A stretch of 33,503 bases of DNA from Bacteroidia bacterium. GTDB taxonomy: Bacteria > Bacteroidota > Bacteroidia > SpSt-205. Made by a program: the position numbers and the translations under genes. Within the stretch, counting starts at the first letter, position 1. Each line of letters begins with the position of its first letter. This document shows, piece after piece, positions 1 through 8,496 of this stretch. Below the pieces are notes generated by a model, which was not told where the DNA came from, made no database searches, and saw nothing but the letters and a program-made list of their open reading frames with translations. The stretch lies in NCBI GenBank assembly GCA_025062295.1, contig JANXAJ010000016.1:1-33503 (forward strand), in the 5' to 3' direction.

Positions 1-84
1 CCCCCTCCCAGCCCTGCATTGCCGACCTCACATCAGAACAAAAGTCAATTCCCACAAGCTTGAAGGAGCTATACTACAAAGGTG

Positions 85-121
85 TGCCTCAGAAATAGAG
101 GCAACCTGAGCACAAGCTCAG
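85..121. other. Two adjacent small hairpins upstream of first operon
   Basis: Two perfect 6-bp inverted repeats lie side by side: TGCCTC/GAGGCA (85-90 with 98-103, 7-base loop) and CTGAGC/GCTCAG (106-111 with 116-121, ACAA loop). They precede the putative promoter at 159-166, so they would lie outside the downstream transcript. They could belong to an RNA from off the window's left edge or be an operator. No T-run follows, so a simple terminator is not supported. Confidence 0.3.
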
Positions 122-158
122 CTCCTACCAAGAAGCGAGGACCTCCCAAAGAAGGCTG

Positions 159-166
159 TATCTTTG
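159..166 (+). promoter_or_regulatory. Putative -7 box TATCTTTG, leaderless-type
   Basis: TATCTTTG matches the Bacteroidota TAnnTTTG -7 element and ends 5 bases before ATG 172. A TAA stop directly precedes that ATG in frame, so the gene cannot start upstream. No convincing -33 TTG is visible. Confidence 0.6.
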
Positions 167-171
167 GATAA

Positions 172-768
172 ATGAAAGAGCTTTTTCTGGTGGTATGGGC
201 GCAGATGCAAGTGGGTCTTGAAGGCAGTTTAGGAATAGCCCATCGCATTCCCGTGCCTCGCAGCCAGCCTTGGAAAAATGTATTTCTTCGGGTTGGCGGA
301 GAGCAACGCTATCCTGGACTCCATGCAGGAGGGGGGGTCAGCCTTCGCTACCTCTACGAAAAGCGGCGATTCTTAGGATCCGGTGGTCTTCTTCGGCTCT
401 ACGAGGTGAAAGTAGGGGGCCGAGAAGAGCGGTTTCTTGTAGCAAGTGTGCCCGTGCATTGGGGCACCCAGATAGGCTCCTCCGCATGGCGACTATGGGG
501 CGGACTCCTTGCCTCCTTCCTTTTGCAAGCCCAAAGTCAGCCCGAGGCAGTTCAGGTCTATCGCTTCTTGGATTATTTTAGCTCTTCCCAGCTCCAGCTT
601 CATTCAGGTATAGAATGGCGATGGACCTCCCGAAGAACGATAGGACTTCAGACCCTCTGGGACATCACCCCAGCATGGGATCGGATCCTCTTTCAGTCCA
701 GCCGGACCTTAGCTCATCATCTGGTGATTTCTCTCTCTATGCAATATGCGATATGGGAGGGGCAATGA
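172..768 (+). CDS. Exported beta-barrel-like outer-membrane protein, hypothetical
   Basis: This 198-residue protein is unrecognised at family level. It begins with a very short hydrophobic stretch ending in Ala10-Gln11 (VVWAQ), a minimal signal peptide. The rest alternates polar and aromatic/hydrophobic residues in short Gly-rich strands, as in small outer-membrane beta-barrels (for example LHSGIEWRWTSRRTIGLQTLWDI). It ends with hydrophobic residues plus a polar tail rather than a clear C-terminal Phe. The start at 172 is fixed by an in-frame stop just upstream and by the -7 box at 159-166. It heads an operon: its stop overlaps the next start in an ATGA junction. An outer-membrane location is inferred from composition only. 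Confidence 0.6.
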   Translation: MKELFLVVWAQMQVGLEGSLGIAHRIPVPRSQPWKNVFLRVGGEQRYPGLHAGGGVSLRYLYEKRRFLGSGGLLRLYEVKVGGREERFLVASVPVHWGTQIGSSAWRLWGGLLASFLLQAQSQPEAVQVYRFLDYFSSSQLQLHSGIEWRWTSRRTIGLQTLWDITPAWDRILFQSSRTLAHHLVISLSMQYAIWEGQ

Positions 769-1436
769 TACAGGCGGGATGGAAGTATCTGAGGTGGTAT
801 CTCTCCCCCCAGCCCTCCCCTTCCCCTTCCCTCAAAGCTGTAAAAAAGTTATACCATCGTCTCGCTCAAGCTAGGAACTTTGAGATTTCCATTGAGCTTT
901 TTGGTGCTCGTTCTCAAGCTCTTGGTCAAAGTGAATCTTTCTCCCTAGCAGAGCTACTTCAACGCAGTGCTTCGCCTCCTTGGAAAGGCGCCCTCTTGTA
1001 CAGCTTAGTCCGTCGGAGCTCGCCTCGGTACGCCCTTGAGCTGGGGACACACATGGGCTTCGGAACCCTCTACATTGCAGCAGCTGCACCAACGGTAGAG
1101 ATTCATACAATTGAAGCCTCTATTGGACTGGCAAAAATAGCTCAGAGACACTTTCGCCTGCTGGGTGTAAAGCCTCACCTTCACATTGGCTTGTTTGAAG
1201 ACATCCTGCCTCGCCTCCCTGCTCCTTGGGACTTCGTTTATATTGACGGGGACCATCGTGGGGAAGCTTTGCGCACCTATGGACTTTTCCTATATGAGCG
1301 CCTTGCCCCATCAGGACAAATCGTGTGTGATGACATATTTTGGAGTATAGACATGTACCGAGGATGGAAAGAGCTCGTAAGGATGACCCAAGGACGGGCA
1401 GAAATAGTAGGTCCTTTCGGGATTCTTTATAAATGA
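765..1436 (+). CDS. Class I SAM-dependent methyltransferase (Methyltransf_24-like)
   Basis: The predicted protein has 223 residues. Motif I (ALELGTHMGFGT, about residues 88-99) binds S-adenosylmethionine, and an acidic residue follows in HTIEAS. YIDGDHR near residue 159 is typical of Methyltransf_24-type O-methyltransferases. The ORF track begins at 615, inside the preceding gene; I chose ATG 765 because it overlaps the upstream stop as ATGA, has a purine-rich GGGAGGGG just upstream, and starts the conserved part. The substrate is unknown. Its place in an envelope operon suggests a glycan or lipid-linked substrate, which is inference. Its own stop overlaps the transglycosylase start, again as ATGA. 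Confidence 0.8.
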   Translation: MIQAGWKYLRWYLSPQPSPSPSLKAVKKLYHRLAQARNFEISIELFGARSQALGQSESFSLAELLQRSASPPWKGALLYSLVRRSSPRYALELGTHMGFGTLYIAAAAPTVEIHTIEASIGLAKIAQRHFRLLGVKPHLHIGLFEDILPRLPAPWDFVYIDGDHRGEALRTYGLFLYERLAPSGQIVCDDIFWSIDMYRGWKELVRMTQGRAEIVGPFGILYK

Positions 1437-3148
1437 AGCGGTGGTCATTCCTTCTACTTTTTGCTGGATTCCTTTTAGGAATAACATGGCTATGGCTCTT
1501 CCGCCTGTCTCTACTACCCTTTTTTATCTCTATTATAGCCACATGGTACGGCATTGATAGAGTGCGCTATACCGAAGCACATTGGAAGAGACCCCAAGAA
1601 ATCATTTTCTATGAATTGCAAATTGACAAAGGGGGATGGCGTCTAAGCACGGATTCCCTTCGGATTAAGCTTGACATAAGCCGTAAAATTCAGATCCGCC
1701 GGGGTACCCTTGAAGCGATCCTTTCCTCTCCCACAAAGTCTGCTTTAGCAGAAAGGGACTTCTCATCTTATCCCCTTTTACGGGCTCTTCGTCTGCTTTC
1801 CAGCATAGATACACTGGAGTGGCAAGAACTATGTCTTCCTCAAGATTTTGAACTATCTCTTCTGAAAGAGGGTGATACTTGCCGATTCATCTTATCTAGG
1901 GCTGGATCGCTTATTAGGGGAGTAGCAGAAATAAAAGCTTCATCAGTGAATTTCTCCTTACAGAGGGGCAGCTATAGAACAGCTAAAGGGGACTACATGT
2001 CATGGGAGCAGATGGAGGGATTCGTAGAAGCCCAACCGATGGAGATTTTGATGGAGGTATGCGCTCAGCAGCTGACGATATATCATCGTTACTTAGCTCA
2101 GCGGGTCTTAGGGTATTCACAAGTTGGTCTTTACATCCACGGGAAAGCAGAAAAGGATACTTTGAGACTTCAGATAGACCCCTTACTTCTTCCTCTCACT
2201 GCTCGGCTATCCGTATGGGGACACAAAAGAGGAGCCCCTCTCTATTTGCGGCTTCAAGTACCAGCTCAGTCTCATCAGGCATACATTCAGGCTTTTCCAA
2301 AAGGCTTCCTCACCTGTCTCTCCGAAGCAACCTTGGGGGGGACTTCCGCTTTGGACCTTTTCCTACAATATGATCCTAAGTTAGAGGATACTTTGGAGAT
2401 GAGAGTTGACTGGCGCCCCGCAGGGTTTGCTATCTACCATTGGGGGGGGCGTAATCCCTTGACCCTGCGGGAGAGTTTTCTCTATCAGCCCTACGCTTCT
2501 AATCGACTGCTCTGGATAGGACCTGAATCGCCAAACTACCTAAGTTTTTATCAAATTACCCCCTATGTGCTCCATGCCGTGCTCCATAGTGAAGATGGCA
2601 TTTTTTTCTACCATGAAGGGTTTCAAAAAGAGCGTTTCTTGAAAGCGCTTTTAGAAAATTGGCGTTGTCGCTGCTTCCGACGCGGCGCTGGAACTATCAC
2701 GATGCAGCTCGTTCGTAATCTTCTTTTGACCCGAGAAAAAACTTTAGCCCGCAAGGTAGAAGAAATCCTCCTCACAGCGCTAATAGAGCGATTTAGACTG
2801 CTGTCAAAACAGCGGATCGCCGAACTATATCTAAATATCGTTGAATGGGGACCCGAGATTTACGGCCTGACAGAAGCTGCTCGTTTTTACTTCGGTAAAG
2901 AGCCCCATGAACTGACTATACCCGAAGCTATCTTCTTAGGAATGCTTCTGCCAAGTCCGAAAGCATACCTTTTTTTCGTGGACAAAGAGAGAGGATGTGC
3001 TCTTCCCAACCTGAAAACACACTTTCAAACCATAGCTCGGTTTCTGGTACTTCAAAACTACCTTGCTGCTGATTCTGTAGAAGCAATAATCCCCGAGCGG
3101 GTCTGCCTGCAGCCACCTGCTTGGTCCCTTCCCCCTTCACTCAACTAA
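1433..3148 (+). CDS. GT51 peptidoglycan transglycosylase with large N-terminal extension
   Basis: This 571-residue protein polymerises lipid II into glycan strands at the outer face of the inner membrane. Residues about 5-37 are a long hydrophobic anchor. The GT51 domain is C-terminal: SEDGIFFYHEG with the catalytic Glu near 387, RRGAGTITMQLVRN around 416-429, KVEEILLTALIER, and ELYLNIVEWG from about 464. No transpeptidase domain follows, so it is monofunctional, but it is more than twice the length of a typical MtgA. About 330 residues between anchor and catalytic domain look like AsmA-type beta-rich sequence (for example LRIKLDISRKIQIRRGTLEA); that assignment is inference. Start ATG 1433 overlaps the previous stop, and the end overlaps the AsmA-family gene as TAATG. 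Confidence 0.85.
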   Translation: MKRWSFLLLFAGFLLGITWLWLFRLSLLPFFISIIATWYGIDRVRYTEAHWKRPQEIIFYELQIDKGGWRLSTDSLRIKLDISRKIQIRRGTLEAILSSPTKSALAERDFSSYPLLRALRLLSSIDTLEWQELCLPQDFELSLLKEGDTCRFILSRAGSLIRGVAEIKASSVNFSLQRGSYRTAKGDYMSWEQMEGFVEAQPMEILMEVCAQQLTIYHRYLAQRVLGYSQVGLYIHGKAEKDTLRLQIDPLLLPLTARLSVWGHKRGAPLYLRLQVPAQSHQAYIQAFPKGFLTCLSEATLGGTSALDLFLQYDPKLEDTLEMRVDWRPAGFAIYHWGGRNPLTLRESFLYQPYASNRLLWIGPESPNYLSFYQITPYVLHAVLHSEDGIFFYHEGFQKERFLKALLENWRCRCFRRGAGTITMQLVRNLLLTREKTLARKVEEILLTALIERFRLLSKQRIAELYLNIVEWGPEIYGLTEAARFYFGKEPHELTIPEAIFLGMLLPSPKAYLFFVDKERGCALPNLKTHFQTIARFLVLQNYLAADSVEAIIPERVCLQPPAWSLPPSLN

Positions 3149-5439
3149 TGCGGCGGTTCCTTCGCTTCATAGGAGGGGTCCTACTTGCAATAGGAGGAAT
3201 GTTTGGCTTACTCCTGCTTCTCCTTTATGCCTCACGAAAGACTCTCATAGACTGGGTACTAGCAGAGATAGGACGGTCATTTTCCGCACAAATTCAGCTC
3301 CGAAGCATACAGCTTGTAACCCTACATACCTTCCCAAACGTGGGTATCAGGCTTTATGAACCTCTTTTCCAAAGTAAGAGGGGAGATACGCTTTTCTCAG
3401 CCCAAATAGTGGACCTTCACTTCAATCTCTGGGAAGTCCTTATGAGACCGACCCCTTATATCCGAGCCCTCACTCTGATAGGCCCAGAAGTCTGGATTTT
3501 CTATGATAGAAAGGGGTATTCTCCATGGGAGTCGGTGTTTGATGAAAAGAGCCAGCAAACGCCCTCCAGAAAGCCTTCCTCTATGTGGGCTTTAGAAAAA
3601 GTTCGGGTAAGAAAAGGCAAACTTATCTACAAGGATGCGAAAGCGGGAATACACTTCTGTCTCTTTTTAGCGCGGCTTGAAGCACGAGTAGAAGGGAAAG
3701 GAGAAGAGCTCAAGATTCGAGGGGAAGGGGAAGGACATATAGAATATCTGAAACATCATCAGGGCGTATGGCTAAGGGGACAGCCTTTCATGATTCAGGG
3801 GGGGCTAAGTCAAGAGGAAGGGTGGCTGGTATCCTCAGGGCTTAAGCTTCACCTTGCAGGGCTTGCCCTTCATTTAGAAGGAGGGATTCACACCGCTGTG
3901 TCTCCCCCAGAACTCTCTCTAAGAATTCCTTCTATAGAGCTAGACCTTAACTATCTACATCATTGGGGGATAAAGGTGCCCGTCGCTCTTGCTTATTCTT
4001 CGGGAATACTTCGGGGAGAGGGAACTATCTTAGGACCAGCTGGACGAGGCAAGCTACCTCGGCTGCGCCTCAAAGCTGAACTCTCTACCGATAAGCCTTT
4101 CTCAGTAGAAGGGTACCCCTTCCACCGCCTCTATGCTCGCGGTTCGCTGTACTGGGATCTTCAAATGCCTGCCAAAAGCCTGCTAAAAATAGATACATTT
4201 TTTTTCGCTGGCGGCGAGCACGACACCCTTAGAGGACGACTCACCTATGGCTTGCTTGCCCCCCAACTCTCATCCGCTTTTCAAGCTCACATAGATCTGG
4301 AAGCCCTTCGCTTCTTTTCTCTCCCTTATGGACAGAATTTCTCAGGCAAGCTTTCCACACAAGGAGAAGTCTCTCGTGATCAGAAAAGATGGAGCATCTC
4401 TGCAAGTGGAGAGATGAGAAAGATTCGCTTCCCGAAAGGGATCATTGAAGAGGCTTCTTTCACTATGACGCCTTCTCAACTGAACCTTCAGGATCTCCGA
4501 CTTATCCTTGAAACTACTCAAGTCCATAGCCCCGCACTGAGAATACAAAATTACACCAGACTCTGGGACACTACTGCCCCACCCTTGCATGTAACCGGGA
4601 AAATTTTTATTCCAGCTTTTGCTTATGCCCCTGACACCTCTCAAAGCAGCCACCTGCCCTGGAACGGCGAGTTAGAGGTGAAGGTAGAGACCCTATACGC
4701 CATGGAGCAGAGGTATGGACCTCTTCATGCTCGCTTCATGAAGAAGAATGATACTCTCAAAATAGACTTCCTTCGTTTGAGAGGGGTAGGGGGAGGAGGA
4801 TTAGGAGGGCAAGGGCTTTTCCTTCCGCACCTCATCTACGGGGAGGGAGAATTTGACCAGATAGACCTTCATCAGCTCTCGCTTCAGGCCCCCATGCTGG
4901 ATACCCTCTTCCCTTTGCTTCGCCATTTGAGGGGAAAGGCTAACGGTCGCTTTCGCTTTTCCCTTCCTTTCCAAGGCGAAAAACTTCGTTGGGCAGACGC
5001 AGAAGCAGAACTGACTCTCAAAATCCGGGACCTAGTCGTGGTAGAGAGTCCCTACACCTACGAACTATTTTCTATTATCCCTCTCACGGATTTCCGCCGA
5101 ATAGAAGTGGGAGAAGTAGAGACTCGGATCTCTCTTCGGGAAGGAGTGATCCGAACAGATACAACTTGGCTGCGAGCGAATCGCTGGATAATGCGAGTAT
5201 CTGGTGCTCATACTCTCCAAGGCGAGCTTTCATATGATTTGTTGGTAGAAGTACCTCGTATTTTGTTAGACAAAAGCCCTGAACGCACTAAGGCTCTTAT
5301 AGAGGAAGCAGAAGGGGAAAGAGTGCGTTTAGTTGTGACGGTCTCAGGCACGACCCAAAAGCCGCTCTTTCATTGGAAACCTGCAAGGCGAGTTTCTCCC
5401 TCAAAAGGACGCACTCCCCCCCTCATAGAAGAGCGATGA
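3148..5439 (+). CDS. AsmA-family protein
   Basis: This 763-residue inner-membrane-anchored periplasmic protein has one N-terminal transmembrane helix (about residues 4-27, GGVLLAIGGMFGLLLLLLYA). Next comes the AsmA-style opening, in which a short amphipathic segment is followed by strands (FSAQIQLRSIQLVTLHTFPNVGIRLYEP). The rest is beta-rich with an AsmA C-terminal-like end (ANRWIMRVSGAHTLQGELSYDLLVEVP). AsmA/TamB/YhdP proteins form elongated hydrophobic grooves and are linked to phospholipid transport to the outer membrane and to outer-membrane homeostasis. The ORF track starts at 3121; ATG 3148 is preferred because it overlaps the upstream stop (TAATG) and directly precedes the membrane helix. 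It is last in the four-gene operon. Confidence 0.8.
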   Translation: MRRFLRFIGGVLLAIGGMFGLLLLLLYASRKTLIDWVLAEIGRSFSAQIQLRSIQLVTLHTFPNVGIRLYEPLFQSKRGDTLFSAQIVDLHFNLWEVLMRPTPYIRALTLIGPEVWIFYDRKGYSPWESVFDEKSQQTPSRKPSSMWALEKVRVRKGKLIYKDAKAGIHFCLFLARLEARVEGKGEELKIRGEGEGHIEYLKHHQGVWLRGQPFMIQGGLSQEEGWLVSSGLKLHLAGLALHLEGGIHTAVSPPELSLRIPSIELDLNYLHHWGIKVPVALAYSSGILRGEGTILGPAGRGKLPRLRLKAELSTDKPFSVEGYPFHRLYARGSLYWDLQMPAKSLLKIDTFFFAGGEHDTLRGRLTYGLLAPQLSSAFQAHIDLEALRFFSLPYGQNFSGKLSTQGEVSRDQKRWSISASGEMRKIRFPKGIIEEASFTMTPSQLNLQDLRLILETTQVHSPALRIQNYTRLWDTTAPPLHVTGKIFIPAFAYAPDTSQSSHLPWNGELEVKVETLYAMEQRYGPLHARFMKKNDTLKIDFLRLRGVGGGGLGGQGLFLPHLIYGEGEFDQIDLHQLSLQAPMLDTLFPLLRHLRGKANGRFRFSLPFQGEKLRWADAEAELTLKIRDLVVVESPYTYELFSIIPLTDFRRIEVGEVETRISLREGVIRTDTTWLRANRWIMRVSGAHTLQGELSYDLLVEVPRILLDKSPERTKALIEEAEGERVRLVVTVSGTTQKPLFHWKPARRVSPSKGRTPPLIEER

Positions 5440-5562
5440 ACCCCTCCTTGCTATCTTATGCTACTCTTCTCCGAAAGCAAGTATAAGCAAATGGGAACCT
5501 GGCTAAACCTAAAGCCATCCCATCACCAAACTAAAAGCATGACAAGGTAGCATACTCCCCTC

Positions 5563-5570
5563 TATCTTTG
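5563..5570 (+). promoter_or_regulatory. Putative -7 box TATCTTTG, leaderless-type
   Basis: A perfect TAnnTTTG match ends 7 bases before ATG 5578, at the end of the 138-base gap after the AsmA-family gene. No clear -33 element is visible. It would drive the exporter operon. Confidence 0.6.
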
Positions 5571-5577
5571 CCCTTAA

Positions 5578-6396
5578 ATGAGCGAGTTCCTGACCGTTAT
5601 TCGTCCCTCTCCGAGGTTCCATTTAGGTCTGAAAGAGCTCTGGGACTATCGGGAACTGATCATTTCACTAGTTGAGCGAGAGATAAAGGTACGCTATAAG
5701 CAAACTCTTATTGGAGTTTTATGGGTAGTGATTCAGCCACTGGCAACAATGACGATATTCACCCTATTTTTTGGACGATTAGCAAAGATTCCTTCAGGCG
5801 AGCTGCCCTATCCTATATTCGCATTGAGTGGGGTTATTCTCTGGAGCTACTTCGCTTCTGCACTCTCGGGCGCCTCTCACTCTTTAGTGGAGCACAAACC
5901 CCTTCTTTCGAAGATTTACTTTCCCCGCTTAGCCCTCCCTCTATCTGCCGTCTGTGTAGGAGTGGTAGATTTTGGGATTAACCTCATTCTCCTTATAACC
6001 TTGATGATAGGATATGGGGTTACACCGCATTTCACTCTCATATTTGCTCCTATTTTCTTAGTACTGACCATGCTGACAGCGCTCAGTGTGGGACTCTGGC
6101 TAGCGGCTCTGAATGCTTTTTATCGGGATGTCCGATATGTAATTCCATTCTTGATTCAGCTTTGGATGTTTGCTTCCCCTGTAGTGTATCCCTCTTCCAT
6201 AGTTCCCGAGCGGTGGCAGTGGGTTTTTGCTCTAAACCCTATGGTAGGTCTGATAGAGGGCTTTCGCTGGTGTATCTCAGGTCATGGCGCTCTGCCCTCC
6301 CTGATGTTATTTTCTATGGGAGTGATACTAATACTCCTTATTGGAGGCATCGCCTACTTTCGGCACATTGAACGCACCTTAGCAGATTGGATATGA
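5578..6396 (+). CDS. wzm: Polysaccharide ABC exporter permease (Wzm/ABC-2 type)
   Basis: This 272-residue membrane protein is the permease of an ABC exporter that moves lipid-linked polysaccharide, such as O-antigen, teichoic acid-type glycan or capsule, across the inner membrane. The N-terminal cytoplasmic part carries the family's WDYRELIISLVEREIKVRYKQT segment, followed by about six membrane helices. FYRDVRYVIPFLIQLWMFASPVVYP is the characteristic segment of the Wzm/TagG/KpsM family. The length is normal. The stop overlaps the ATPase start (ATGA at 6393), so the two subunits are translationally coupled. The exported glycan is not known; the downstream ATPase carries a C-terminal domain of the kind that recognises a modified glycan end. 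Confidence 0.92.
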   Translation: MSEFLTVIRPSPRFHLGLKELWDYRELIISLVEREIKVRYKQTLIGVLWVVIQPLATMTIFTLFFGRLAKIPSGELPYPIFALSGVILWSYFASALSGASHSLVEHKPLLSKIYFPRLALPLSAVCVGVVDFGINLILLITLMIGYGVTPHFTLIFAPIFLVLTMLTALSVGLWLAALNAFYRDVRYVIPFLIQLWMFASPVVYPSSIVPERWQWVFALNPMVGLIEGFRWCISGHGALPSLMLFSMGVILILLIGGIAYFRHIERTLADWI

Positions 6397-7637
6397 GCCA
6401 GACCCCCATAATTCAAATCGTAGAGCTGAGCAAAAAATACCGCATTCGTCCAAGAGAACGGTATATAGCGGCGCGAGAACGGCTCAACCTAATTCTTACT
6501 CGTCCATGGAAGGCATTTCGGTTCTCCGCCCGAGAAACCTTTTGGGCTTTGCGGGACATAAGCTTTGAGGTAGAGGAAGGGGAAGTTATCGGCATCATCG
6601 GTCGCAATGGAGCGGGTAAAACTACCCTCCTCAAACTCCTTTCTCGGATTACAGAGCCAACAGAAGGCTACGCTATCTTGCGTGGGCGAGTGGGAAGCCT
6701 ATTAGAAGTGGGCACAGGGTTTCACCCAGAACTTACAGGCAGGGAGAATATCTACTTCAACGGCGTTCTTTTAGGAATGTCTAAAGAAGAGGTAAGAAGA
6801 AAACTGGATGAGATTGTTGAATTTGCTAATGTAGGAGAATTTTTGGATATGCCAATCAAACATTATTCCAGTGGTATGGCATTTCGTCTCGCCTTTTCCG
6901 TAGCTGCCCATTTAGAACCAGAAATTCTAATAGTAGATGAGGTCTTGGCTGTAGGCGACATAGAATTTCAGAAAAAATGCTTGAATAAGATGGAAGAAGT
7001 TTCTCGTCGTGCTGGACGCACTGTTCTTCTCGTGTCTCACCAGCTCAATCAGATTCGGCAGCTCTGCACTCGCGTAGTCTGGCTAGAAGCAGGACGCATC
7101 CGCATGATTGGTCCGACCTTAGAAGTTACAGCCGCCTATGAAAAATCCATAACAAGTGAAGATGAACGGCTCAGTCCAGGACAGCGGACTTCCTCCCAAA
7201 AAGGAAGTTTCCGCCGATGGAGGCTCATTCAACCCTCAGAAGCTCCTCACATCCTCTCTACATTCGGACCTGTTTCCGTAGAATTTCAGCTTGAGATAAA
7301 TAAACCATTGCGAGGCTTAGTCCATGGAGTCGCTCTAATGACTCTAGACCAGAGAGTCCTATGGTCAACCTACAACAATTTTACCTCCCTGAAACCGGGA
7401 GTATATCATTTGCTTTACAACTTTGAAATGCTTCCCCTCAATACTGGAATGTACCTCTGGCGAGTCAGCTTATACGATGAGGATGGACTGGTAGATGTGT
7501 GGGATGGCTTGCCTTATATGGAAGTTCAACTTCCTAACTTTCAACATATGTATGACAACTGGATTGGACCTATGAATTTACCTCATAGGAAGGAGGTAAG
7601 ATATGAAGAAAGTCTCTATCCGACAACGATATCTTAG
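6393..7637 (+). CDS. wzt: Polysaccharide ABC exporter ATPase with C-terminal Wzt-like domain
   Basis: This 414-residue ATPase powers the permease encoded just upstream. The Walker A motif GRNGAGKT is at about 70-77, the signature segment YSSGMA at about 158, Walker B ILIVDEVLAVGD around 178-189, and the H-loop in VLLVSHQLNQ. About 140 residues follow the nucleotide-binding domain (from about 275), with beta-sandwich character like the Wzt C-terminal domain, which binds the modified non-reducing end of O-antigen in characterised systems. The ORF track starts at TTG 6387, but ATG 6393 forms an ATGA overlap with the permease stop. The FkbM methyltransferase gene begins inside its 3' end (35-base overlap); a methylated glycan terminus as export signal is an attractive inference. 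Confidence 0.93.
   Translation: MSQTPIIQIVELSKKYRIRPRERYIAARERLNLILTRPWKAFRFSARETFWALRDISFEVEEGEVIGIIGRNGAGKTTLLKLLSRITEPTEGYAILRGRVGSLLEVGTGFHPELTGRENIYFNGVLLGMSKEEVRRKLDEIVEFANVGEFLDMPIKHYSSGMAFRLAFSVAAHLEPEILIVDEVLAVGDIEFQKKCLNKMEEVSRRAGRTVLLVSHQLNQIRQLCTRVVWLEAGRIRMIGPTLEVTAAYEKSITSEDERLSPGQRTSSQKGSFRRWRLIQPSEAPHILSTFGPVSVEFQLEINKPLRGLVHGVALMTLDQRVLWSTYNNFTSLKPGVYHLLYNFEMLPLNTGMYLWRVSLYDEDGLVDVWDGLPYMEVQLPNFQHMYDNWIGPMNLPHRKEVRYEESLYPTTIS
7588..7597 (+). promoter_or_regulatory. Strong Shine-Dalgarno sequence (GGAAGGAGGT)
   Basis: GGAAGGAGGT lies 5 bases before ATG 7603 and inside the end of the ATPase gene. It is close to a full anti-SD match, which is unusual here: most first genes in this window have no room for a ribosome binding site. 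It fixes the FkbM start. Confidence 0.75.
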
Positions 7638-8433
7638 GCTTTTAGACATTTTGAGGATTCCAATCACTACTCCCTATGGATTTAGATGGTTTCCCTGCCC
7701 AGATGAGAATTCTCTTCTTCTGTTAAGCCAGAAGCATGAAGAAGCGGATATTCAATTTGTCAAAAAGCTTCTTAGGCCAGGAGATGTGTTTATAGATATA
7801 GGAGCTCATCATGGAATGTATTCCCTACTTGCAGCACTTGAAGTAAAACCAAGTGGTAGAGTTATCAGTTTTGAGCCTTCTCCAAGAGAGCGAGAAAGAT
7901 TAGCTCGTCATGTCAAGCTGAATCGTCTGTCATCAATCATTCACATAGAAGCCTATGCTCTTTCTGATGAGGGCGGTACTACTACATTGTTTTTGGCTCC
8001 AAAATTCTATAGTGGGCTCAATAGCTTGCGCCCTATAAACGAGAATATAAGCGAGATTTCGCAAGTGATCGTAAATAAGATCACCTTGGACGAGTATGTA
8101 ATTCAAAGAGGAATTGAGCAGATACGCCTCATAAAGATAGATGCAGAGGGCGGTGAGCTAAGTATTCTGCAGGGAAGTTCATATGTGATTCATAAGCTGC
8201 GCCCCGTGTGGCTAATAGAAGTTGCTGATGTTCGGACTGCCCCTTGGGGCTATCCTGCTCGCGCTATTTTAGAGTACCTGCAGGAGAGAGGATATAGGTG
8301 GTACATGGCAGAGCTTGAAGGGATTTATCCCTTCTCTCTTGAGACAGACATTCCCTTAAGCCGCAATTTTATAGCCCTACCTATAGAAAAAGAGTCTGAG
8401 ATTTTGAAGGAGATAACCTCATCTCCTTCCTGA
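7603..8433 (+). CDS. FkbM-family SAM methyltransferase
   Basis: This 276-residue FkbM-family methyltransferase typically O-methylates sugars or polyketides. Motif I DVFIDIGAHHGMYS is at about 61-74, the acidic motif II is in VISFEPSPRERERL, and the FkbM hallmark KIDAEGGELSILQG is at about 178-191. The start is set by a strong Shine-Dalgarno sequence inside the preceding ATPase gene. Co-transcription with a Wzm/Wzt exporter suggests it modifies the exported glycan, possibly as the terminal cap read by the ATPase's C-terminal domain; this is inference from context. A 9-bp hairpin overlaps the last codons. Codon choice looks somewhat more AT-rich than in neighbours, as is common in glycan loci. 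Confidence 0.9.
   Translation: MKKVSIRQRYLRLLDILRIPITTPYGFRWFPCPDENSLLLLSQKHEEADIQFVKKLLRPGDVFIDIGAHHGMYSLLAALEVKPSGRVISFEPSPRERERLARHVKLNRLSSIIHIEAYALSDEGGTTTLFLAPKFYSGLNSLRPINENISEISQVIVNKITLDEYVIQRGIEQIRLIKIDAEGGELSILQGSSYVIHKLRPVWLIEVADVRTAPWGYPARAILEYLQERGYRWYMAELEGIYPFSLETDIPLSRNFIALPIEKESEILKEITSSPS
8406..8429 (+). terminator. Possible hairpin terminator at end of exporter operon
   Basis: GAAGGAGAT (8406-8414) and ATCTCCTTC (8421-8429) form a perfect 9-bp stem with a 6-base loop, overlapping the last codons of the FkbM gene. Only a broken T-rich stretch (TGTTTGTCCTTT) follows, so intrinsic termination is possible but weak. Confidence 0.4.
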
Positions 8434-8496
8434 ATGTTTGTCCTTTCTCCAAGTAGAGGCGAGAAAAAAGTTGAAAGGTCAAAGTCAGATTTTTTA

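Noticed and set aside
1-57. Possible partial minus-strand gene running off the left edge (GTG near 40, with a CACCTTTG-like box upstream)
   Set aside because: Only about 15-19 codons are visible with no recognisable motif; too short to support.
1120-1554. Minus-strand ORF of 144 residues
   Set aside because: Antisense to the methyltransferase and transglycosylase genes, with no recognisable features.
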